This document shows positions 54,619-64,000 of a stretch of DNA of 64,000 nt, one piece after another (the stretch's first letter is position 1; the number at the start of each line of letters is the position of its first letter). The notes beneath the pieces were generated by a model. The model made no database searches, had not been told where the DNA came from, and saw only the letters and a list, made by a program, of their open reading frames with translations. The DNA comes from Spiroplasma apis B31 (GTDB lineage: Bacteria > Bacillota_I > Bacilli_A > Mycoplasmatales > Mycoplasmataceae), in the NCBI RefSeq assembly GCF_000500935.1, contig NC_022998.1, forward strand, positions 62,001 through 126,000, in the 5' to 3' direction. The position numbers were made by a program, and so were the translations under genes.

Positions 54619-56337
54619 ATGTCAACAAAATTAAATGGTATTGGTGCCAGCAACGGTATAGCTTTGGCTAAGGTTTATTTATTGGATGAACAACCAATCA
54701 TAATACCTCAAAATAATATTACTAACACAGAAGAAGAATTAAATAATGTCAATCTAGCAATCATAAATGCAAAAAAAGATTTAGAAAATCTTCAAGTTAT
54801 TGCAAAAGAGAAGTTAGGTGAAGAAAAGGCTGCTATATTCGAAGCACATGCGTCAATTTTAGAAGACCCTGCTATGGCTGAAGAGTTCACAGAATTAATA
54901 AAATCTAAAAATTATAACGGAGCAAAAGCAATCAGTGAAGTGGCAAACAAGTTTATTGAGATGTTTAATGCAATGGAAGATGAATATTTTAAAGAAAGAG
55001 CAGCAGACATTAAGGATGTTACAGATAGATTGATAAGATACGTTCTAAAATTGCCTGTAGTTGATCTTGCTACCATTTCAGAAGAAGTTGTAATTGTAGC
55101 AGAAGATTTAACACCTAGCCAAACAGCACAATTAAATCCAAAATATGTAAAAGGATTTGCATGTAATATTGGTGGTAGAACAAGCCACGCAGCAATAATG
55201 GCAAGAAGTTTGGAAATACCAGCGGTTCTTGGTCTGAAAACAATATTGGAAGAAGCTAAAAACGGTGATATCCTTGCGATTGACGGTAACTCAGGAGAAG
55301 TAGAAATAAACCCAGTAAGTAAAGAAGAATGAATCAAGAAAGCTGAAAACTTCTTGAAGGAAAAAGCTGAGCTAGAACAATTTAAAACAAAAAAAACATT
55401 AACAAAAGACGGGTATGATAAATTTGTTTTAGAAGGTAACATTGGTAGTCCCAAAGATGTTAGTGCTGTCCTAGAAAATGGTGGAGAAGGAATAGGTTTA
55501 TTTAGATCTGAATTTTTGTATATGGATAACGATCACTTCCCTACAGAAGAAGAACAATTTGAGGCATACAAAAAAGTTGTCTCAGATATGAATGGTAAAA
55601 TAACTATTATACGTACACTAGATATTGGTGGCGATAAAAAATTATCTTACTTCGAATTCCCTCATGAAATGAACCCATTTTTAGGATACAGAGCAATAAG
55701 ATTTACACTTGATAGAAAAGATATTTTCAGAGACCAAATTAGAGCATTACTTAGAGCAAGTGCTTTCGGTCCTGTTGGAATTATGTTCCCTATGATAGCA
55801 ACAGTTGATGAGTTCTTAGCGGCTAAAAACTTTACTTTAGAATGTAAAAAACAACTTGAGAGTGAAGGTGTAAGTGTCGGAAAAGACCTACAAATTGGTA
55901 TGATGGTTGAAATACCAGCAGCAGCAATTCATGCTGAACAATTTGCTAAATACTCTGACTTTTTCAGTGTTGGAACAAATGATCTTATTCAATATTCAAT
56001 GGCTGCAGATAGAATGAGTGAGCATGTAACCTACTTATATCAACCTTTTAACCCTTGTATTTTAAAGTTGTTGAAACTTACAATAGACGGAGCACATAAA
56101 CACGGGAAATGAGCTGGAATGTGTGGAGAAATGGCTGGAGAACCAGACGCTATACCACTATTGATGGGTCTTGGGCTTGATGCTTATTCTATGTCTGCAA
56201 CTAGTATTTTGAAAGCAAGAAGCATAATGTCAAAACTAACTACTCAAGAAACAAAAGATTTGGCTTCAAAAGCATTAGAGTGTGATACTTCGGAACAAGT
56301 ATTAGAACTAGTGAAAAATTTGATGAAAAATAAATAA
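54619..56337 (+). CDS. ptsI: PTS Enzyme I (phosphoenolpyruvate-protein phosphotransferase)
   Basis: Enzyme I takes phosphate from phosphoenolpyruvate and gives it to HPr. The 572 residues are normal. The active His190 is in [14 protein letters not shown], the PEP-site signature includes [23 protein letters not shown], and the later [11 protein letters not shown] and [17 protein letters not shown]; the Cys of the active site is in [13 protein letters not shown] 55330 and 56110 are Trp. It is followed by crr after 61 bases, likely as one unit. Confidence 0.98.
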
Positions 56338-56398
56338 ACTATTAAACTAATGTAATGTATTACGATATCATATTAATGAAAGAGGAGAGTGCTTAAAT

Positions 56399-56875
56399 AT
56401 GGGTTTATTTACAAAAAATAAAAGTATTGAAATTTTTTCACCAGTTGATGGTGAAATAATAGACTTAGCAAAAGTAGAAGACGAGGTCTTTGCAGAAGGA
56501 ATGATGGGTGATGGTTTAGCCTTCGTACCATCTAATGGTGATTTTGTTGCACCAATGGCTGGAAAGTTAGTAACTGTTTTCCCAACTGGACATGCTTATG
56601 GAATAGAAAGTAAAAATGGAGTAGAAATTCTTTTACACATAGGTTTAGATACAGTTACTCTAGAAGGTGAAGGTTTTGATGTAAAAGTTAAACAAGGTCA
56701 AACAGTATCTGCAGGTGACCAGTTAGTTGTTGTTGACTTAGAAGAAGTGGCTAAAAAAGTTCCTTCTATACAATCACCTTTAATATTTACTATTGACTCT
56801 ATGGAAGGCAAAAAGTTAGAAATAGTAAAAAAAGGAAAAGTAGCAAAAGGCGACTTGGTTGCAATCGTAAAATAA
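56399..56875 (+). CDS. crr: PTS glucose-specific IIA component
   Basis: IIA-Glc moves phosphate from HPr to the IIB of PtsG. The 158-residue product has the phosphorylated His80 in VEILLHIGLDTV and the partner His65 in FPTGHAYGIES; SPVDGEIIDL opens the domain. Because PtsG at 14161 has IIC and IIB but no IIA, this is its missing partner. GAGGAGAG upstream of the ATG is a strong ribosome site. It is the last gene of ptsI-crr and ends in a terminator. Confidence 0.97.
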   Translation: MGLFTKNKSIEIFSPVDGEIIDLAKVEDEVFAEGMMGDGLAFVPSNGDFVAPMAGKLVTVFPTGHAYGIESKNGVEILLHIGLDTVTLEGEGFDVKVKQGQTVSAGDQLVVVDLEEVAKKVPSIQSPLIFTIDSMEGKKLEIVKKGKVAKGDLVAIVK

Positions 56876-56881
56876 ATTAAT

Positions 56882-56940
56882 AAAATCTCAAAAATAATTT
56901 TGGTGAACTTTAACCACAATTATAAAAAGAGATTTTTTTT
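56882..56940 (+). terminator. Terminator after crr
   Basis: Outer stem AAAATCTC (56882-56889) with GAGATTTT (56929-56936) encloses a second stem ATAATTTTGGT/ACCACAATTAT and is followed by T. Confidence 0.8.
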
Positions 56941-57002
56941 ATTTTTTTATTTCTTGCAGAGTTCTCGTTATAATTTAGATAGTGACAAAAAGGTGGCTTA
57001 TT

Positions 57003-58007
57003 GTGAGTAATGTGAAAATTCATCCAAAAAATAAAAAAAACAAACAACTTGATTTTAAAAGTTGACAAGATAAACATTTTTCTACTAACCATAATTTTAA
57101 GTTTGATATATTAAACTGAAAAACTGACGGTATGATTTTTGCAAGTTCTGCATTATTTGTACCTTTATTGTTATCGATAATTTTCACAATTTTTTTCAAT
57201 TTACAAAGTTCGGTAAATGTACAAGCAACACTCCAAATACTAACTCTTATATCTGTTGGTGTTGGTTTTATATTCAATTATATGCGAAACGGTTCGGGCT
57301 TTTGAAAAAATGGTTATGGATGATTTTACATTTATACATTCTTACAACCTGTATTAGCTCTTCTATTAAGTATCTTTTTATTGAGTATACCGAACTCAGA
57401 CGATATAAAAAGTTTTTTAACCATAGGATTATATATTGTGTCAACCACCATCCTTGTTATCTTGGTCATGACTAAGGACCGTACTATATTTAAAAGAATT
57501 AAAGAAACTTTAAAGACTCAAAAAGTAAAGTTATTACTTGTTACATTTGTTGGTATAGTGCTTATTTTGGCTATCTGTCAAGGTATATTTGTATATTTGT
57601 ATAACTGAATATTTAATATAAAAGGCGAATCTAATAATCAAGAAAGTTTAATAGGACCGTTAAAAAATAAAAACACACCAACCATAACAAAAGTTATTTA
57701 CTTGTCTATTTTATTTATATATGTTGTTTTATTAGCACCTATATGTGAAGAAATAGTAACTCGTAATTGCTGATTCTTGAATGTTTCTAATAAGTGGTTC
57801 GCATACATTACAAGCTCAATTTACTTTGGTTTTCTACACTTTGGTTTTACAGGTGATTATATTCATTCACTGAGCTACATATCAAGTGGTTTTATTTTGG
57901 GTGGTGCTTTTATTTTAACCAAAGGGAATGTAACTTACTCATGAATGTTACACCTAACTAACAATTTAATATCGTTCATACTAATATTAGTATCAATATT
58001 CATATAG
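57003..58007 (+). CDS. CPBP family intramembrane metalloprotease
   Basis: The 334-residue membrane protein has about eight hydrophobic segments and the CPBP (CAAX protease and bacteriocin-processing) motifs in order: LLAPICEEIVTRN (Glu249-Glu250), FGFLHFG and MLHLTNNLISF (H-x-x-N-N). It may process peptides in the membrane; the substrate is unknown. Start is GTG 57003 with AAAGGTGG about 8 bases upstream; a second GTG at 57012 is an alternative. UGA codons (57063, 57117, 57303, 57324, 57606, 57771, 57942) are Trp. The pseudouridine synthase gene starts 8 bases after its stop. Confidence 0.88.
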
Positions 58008-58015
58008 GAGAAATA

Positions 58016-58909
58016 ATGACAATTTTAAACGTAAATCAAAATGATGAGAATCAAACAATTTTTAACTTCATTAAAAAGAATTTTAAAACAACTAAACTAT
58101 CTATAATTTATAAATGATTTAGAACTAACAAAATCAAATTAAACAATAAGAAAGTAAAAGATCAAAAACTTAAATTAAAAGCCGGGGATGAGATTAAGGT
58201 ATACGACTCATCACAAAGTGTTTTGAGAGATGAATTCGTAATGTGTGATTTCTCTAGTTTAGATATTATTTTTGAAGATGAAAACATTCTTATTATTGAT
58301 AAAAACCACAATGTAGAAATGCACTCGCAAATAAATCCTTGTCTAGATAACATGGTTAAGACATACTTAATAAGAACAAAACAATATAGTCCAGAAGAAG
58401 AAAATAGTTTTGTTGTTAGTCATGTTCATAGGTTAGATAAGCTGACAGCAGGTCTGGTAATTTATGCAAAAAATAAAAAGACTTTAGATGTTATGCTTCT
58501 CGCAATACAAAATAAATTGCAAATACAAAAATACTACCAGGCAACTTTGGAAAATGATAGTCTTCCCGAGGGCCTTGTTGAGGGATTTATATTATATGAT
58601 AGTGAAAAGCAAAAATCTGTTTATTCCGAAATAGAAAAACCCGGTTATAAGAGTTGCCAACAAATTAATAAATTAGTTGATAAACTTAAGTATACTTATG
58701 AGATTCAACTCTTATCAGGCAGAAAACATCAGATAAGAGCAATATGTAGCTTTTTTAAAGCACCAATAGTTGGTGACTTTAGATATGGTGCTGAAAGAAC
58801 GGGTGTTAAAGCAATTGGCTTAGTTGCAAGCAAGTTACGTTTCGAGAACTTTGAAAATGATTTAGCATACTTAAACGGAAAGGAATTCCTATCTAAAAAA
58901 AGAGTTTAA
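58016..58909 (+). CDS. RluC/RluD-family pseudouridine synthase
   Basis: This enzyme converts uridines of 23S rRNA into pseudouridine. The 297 residues have an N-terminal S4-like RNA-binding part (about 10-65), LDIIFEDENILIIDKNHNV, the catalytic Asp141 in HVHRLDKLTAGLVIYAK, and LLSGRKHQIRAI with the conserved C-terminal motif. The S4 domain and VHRLDKxTxG type favour RluC (23S 955/2504/2580) over RluD, but this cannot be settled here. UGA 58112 is Trp. It follows the CPBP gene by 8 bases with TAGGAG as ribosome site. Confidence 0.92.
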
Positions 58910-58945
58910 ATGATAAAATATTATTTATATAAGGAGGAGGACTAA

Positions 58946-60853
58946 ATGGTATCTACAAAACAGGGTATTTTCAGTATTATTATTGGTACTACTATATCGC
59001 TTTTTAATGCCATAATTCAATTTTTAACTATTTATTGGGTTTTGGAAAAGTTTGGATCACAATTTAACGGGTTTATCAGGTTGGTTAGTTCCTTTTCGGC
59101 ATTGATTGCAACTGCCGAAGGTTCTCTTGGTTTAGCAACAACGATTTTATTGGTTAAACCCATTGTTCAAAATGATTGAATAACCGCTAACGAAATTTAT
59201 TCTACCTCAAAAAAAGCTTATAAAAAATCTGCTTTAACTAGTATAATTCTTGTCTTGTTACTAGCATTTATTTATCCTCTATATGTTGGTGTTTCTGCAA
59301 ATGGTAGCATATTTGATACTTCTAGTTGAAAGCAAATTGGGTTGAATATCACTCAAAACGGCGAGACTACACTTTTAGGTTATTGAGCGCTACTGATTAT
59401 TACCCTTATATTTGGTTTCAAAAACTTTGTAGGTTCTTATTGATTTAATGTCTACGAAAACTTAATCGCAGCAGATAATAAAAACTCAATTAGACGCTTA
59501 GTAATATTATTCACAGATATTGCAGTATATTGGATACTATTCTATTTGCTTAGTTTAAAAAATGTGAATGCCATAATTCCATTTATATCCATATTACTTT
59601 ATTCGCCAATTAAAGGTGCAATGATTTATTTATATGCAAAAAAGAAATACCTTTGATTGAAATATTACAAGGATTTTAATAGTTTCAAACTAAATACTAC
59701 CAAGCGAAAAATTGTAGTTTCTTCAATTGGTACATCATTATTATTAAATACTGACGTTATAATAGCATCACTTGTTCTTGGTCTTGGAGTATCTTCTACT
59801 CTTTCGCTATATCTTGTAATTGCGGTTAACACGCGTCTAATTATGACAAATTTTATTACATCATTTAGAGAGTTCTTTGTAGTTCTAGTTGCCAAACGGG
59901 GTAGAATTCAGTGAGAAAGCTACGCAAAATATGAGCTTTATATTTATTTAGTGGCTGGGTTTACTTTTATAAATATGTCAATATTATCACCTTATTTTGC
60001 AAGTGCATTGTATGGTGATATTGCTCAAAAGTCTCTGGAAACATTGAGCGGTGAAGATGAAGCATTGAGATTCATGTTTTATAATCCGTACTTTTCTATA
60101 CTATACGCTAGTTCAACAGCTTTAATAATTTTGTGCGAAGCACAAATAACCCTTATTCATGCAAAGGGTAGGTATGGGGAAGTATCGAAGTTTCAAAACT
60201 ATTTAGGTTCTATTTATATAGTGTTAAGTTTCGCAATAAGCTATATATGTAAGATAACCAATGCAGGTGGGGAAAACTTCGCATTGGTGTCAGGTATCAT
60301 TGCCCTTTACACAATTAAAATGATCTTTTTAGTAGCTAGATATGCTTATTTATGGTTTTATGTTTGAAAATACGCAACTTACAATTCAACTAAAAAACAC
60401 GTTTTGAATAATTTTTTAATACTTATAGTACCGGCTATAACTATGAGTTTGATAAATTGATTCGTGATAAAAAATAAGTTTGATGTAGAATCATCAGCAA
60501 GAGGTAATGCACCTATTCAACCTTTAATCGGATTATTCTTTGGAGTTATTTTTGTTTCTGGTGTTGTGCTAGTATTGTTCGCTTATTTATTTTCTCCAAA
60601 AATGATGAACGGGATCATGATTAATATGCCATTGATTAACAAAATAGTAACAAAAAAACTCGCTGAGGAACGTCAAAAGCGATTTGAAGAGAATGGTATA
60701 GATGTAAATGATATTGTCGACAATACAGAACAACTATCACAAGCTCTTTATGGAATTAAAGACGACAGTGCAGCTGCCCATATTTCTTTAGAAACATTAG
60801 ATATAAATGTCAGCTCAAATAACGAAAAAATTTATATTATAAAAGGGAAATAA
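58946..60853 (+). CDS. Polytopic flippase-like membrane protein (Wzx/MATE-like)
   Basis: The 635-residue protein has about twelve to fourteen hydrophobic segments and the feel of a polysaccharide or lipid flippase (MOP superfamily): N-terminal KQGIFSIIIGTTISLFNAIIQFLTIYWVL with GFIRLVSSFSALIATAEGSLG, and a mid region FKLNTTKRKIVVSSIGTSLLLNTDVIIASLVLG that repeats the opening fold. A cytoplasmic C-terminal tail of about 80 residues (after about 555) is charged. I do not have a motif that fixes the family, so the name is tentative. AAGGAGGAGG precedes the ATG. It may work with the unknown membrane protein that follows. Confidence 0.65.
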
Positions 60854-60927
60854 CACTCCTTTTTTTATTTTTTTCTAGGCTTATTGTTGGTATGTTGGGA
60901 ATGGTATAATAAATTTGGTGAAAAGAA

Positions 60928-62547
60928 ATGACGAGTTTATCAATTTGATTCCCTATTGTGTTAACAATACCTATTATCTTTATGTTTTACACATCAGGGA
61001 CTATTATATTAGAACTTTTAAAGTTTAAAATAAAGAATAGTTTTTCAGCAATTGCAGCTGGTTTTTTTACTTATTTCACATTTATATCAGTACTAACATT
61101 TCCATTACAACTTATTTCTGTACTACCTTATATATTCTTTATATATTTCATATGAGCATTGACAATTTTGTTTATCGCTTTTTGTTTTGTTTTCTCAAAG
61201 TACTGACTATCAACAAACGTTTTCTCATTGAACACAATCATCTACATGGGAATAGTTGCTTTGATTGTAGGTATTAATTTTTTTGGTATCCAATTCGTGA
61301 ATAACGTTAGTTTTGCACGACACAAAAATACATTATCAATATTGAACTGATTAAAAGATAATCCTGTTTCATTTTTCAATAACGCAACATTATTTAATTT
61401 TTTAGGTTTCAAACCATTTCAAGGGTGATATACTTTTCAATTATCTTTGATAATATTGGGTAATATTGAAACCTACCAGTATCAAGATTTCATAAAACCT
61501 TTTTGTTTTATTATTGATGCATTTCTTTTCTCTTCAATATTCATAACTATGTTTGAGGCTTTAAAGAAAAAAACTAAAAGCATAAATACTTGTGCTTTGT
61601 TCGCCATATCTCTAATTATATTCTCAATAAGTAAATTATTGATAGCTTACTTTGACGCATCGTTCTGGGGAGGAGAGTCAATATTCATTTACTTAGTATT
61701 TTATTCAATAATGTTATTATTGAAGTACACCACTTCTGAGTATAGAGAAAGAAATAACACATTTTTTAATGGAATGGTTTTAGGTGGTTATATTTGTTTT
61801 TCTTGAGATAGTTCTTACCAAGTATTATTTCTTCTTTATGGATTTATATTTGTAATTCAAAAAACGTACTCTAGAAACTTTACTAAAGATTTACTAAAAC
61901 TTTCTATATTCTCATTGATTGATATATTTTTCTTTAACATTGTCTTGGGTTATTATATACAAAGTCTTCTTTTCGGAATACTTACTGTCTTCTTGATATT
62001 GACTGCTTTTTGAATGTCTCGTAATTATTCGGTTGTATCAAAGTTTGAAATATTTATTGACCAAAAGACAAATTTCACAATATTGCTACTTCCTATAAGT
62101 TTTATGTTAATTTCCATCGCTATAACACTAGGTATGGAGCAGCCGTTTGTATCTACAAACGATAACTACCTTAACTTTCTTTACGTTTGAACTTCAATAT
62201 TTAAAAATAAAAATGTTAACTTTTGAACAACTTTTATTCTCGCAATGGTTATTTTAGCCTTATCATTTTTTTGAATATTCATTAGGAAAAAAATTAGAAC
62301 TACAGGGCTTACAGGAATTATTGATTTGATATTGATTAGTTATTTAACTTTCTACAATCCGATAGTTGTTAAGTTTATAAACTTCATATACCCAGATATG
62401 ACAAAAACAAATGGTGTTGTTATGATAGTAATGGGTATAGTATTATTAAATGTTGTTGTTTATTGATTGTTCGACTTCATCAAAAGACGAAAAGTAAGCA
62501 CAAATGAACCAGTTATTATTAAAAAATATACTTGATTAAGTTTATAG
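60928..62547 (+). CDS. Large multi-pass membrane protein, unknown function
   Basis: I do not recognise this 539-residue protein. It has about twelve to fourteen hydrophobic helices with short loops, aromatic-rich loops (WYTFQLSL, FDASFWGGES, EQPFVSTNDNYLNFLYVWTS) and a short basic C-terminus. The layout, next to a flippase-like gene, resembles polymerases or glycosyltransferases of the GT-C type, but no catalytic motif is evident. ATG 60928 follows GGTGAAAAG; many UGA Trp codons occur. Its stop is 11 bases before ligA, so it is probably co-transcribed with ligA. Confidence 0.7.
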
Positions 62548-62558
62548 GAGATATTATT

Positions 62559-64000
<1,442 letters not shown>

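Overview
The window is 64 kb of a very AT-rich mollicute chromosome. In dozens of otherwise intact genes UGA falls at conserved tryptophan positions, so translation table 4 applies. The gene set has HPr kinase with HPr, Enzyme I and IIA-Glc, glucose and fructose PTS permeases, lactate dehydrogenase, pyruvate formate-lyase, and purine salvage behind a purine riboswitch. There is no sign of cell-wall synthesis. This points to the Spiroplasma/Mesoplasma/Entomoplasma group. The tmRNA tag contains EMPAFM and ends ALAA; from memory this is closest to Spiroplasma tags, so the genus is an inference. Almost every gene is on the + strand. The exceptions I support are a degenerate rhodanese (about 10.2 kb) and a membrane protein (about 26.6 kb).

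Layout. 0-13.7 kb is housekeeping: the 3' part of uvrA, folC and a folate-type ECF S component, hprK, two lgt paralogues flanking trxB, whiA with a small XRE regulator, the minus-strand rhodanese, secG, rnr, smpB and a small membrane protein. 14-21.5 kb holds ptsG, ldh and a heterodimeric ABC exporter. 21.8-26.9 kb holds tmRNA, a membrane protein with degenerate GGDEF and EAL domains, mgtE, trmB and the convergent membrane protein. 27-34 kb is a purine-nucleoside module: guanine-type riboswitch, BMP lipoprotein, ABC ATPase, two permeases and deoD. 34-41.4 kb holds tsaD, an RpiR regulator, manA, two alpha/beta hydrolases and fruA. 41.4-46 kb holds asnS, a glycosyltransferase and an RDD/beta-lactamase-like fusion. 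46-49.3 kb is a pyruvate formate-lyase locus in which the glycyl-radical domain is a separate gene, followed by the activase. 49.3-57 kb holds pcrA, ptsH, an ABC-2 exporter, ptsI and crr. 57-64 kb holds a CPBP protease, an RluC/RluD-type pseudouridine synthase, a flippase-like protein, a large unknown membrane protein and the 5' part of ligA.

How it works together. The phosphotransfer chain PtsI - HPr - Crr/PtsG or FruA is encoded almost completely here, and HprK can modify HPr at Ser46. Pyruvate from sugar breakdown can leave through Ldh or the split Pfl. Purine nucleosides enter through the riboswitch-controlled ABC system and are cleaved by DeoD. SmpB and tmRNA form the trans-translation pair.

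Most notable observations: (1) a pyruvate formate-lyase whose radical-bearing C-terminal domain is a stand-alone 78-residue protein; (2) a GGDEF/EAL-like protein that has lost every catalytic motif, in a reduced wall-less genome; (3) tandem Lgt paralogues, one with Phe in place of the conserved His; (4) an RDD/serine-hydrolase fusion; (5) long charged, coiled-coil-like tails on a nucleoside permease and on FruA; (6) an unassigned RNA-like fold upstream of ldh.
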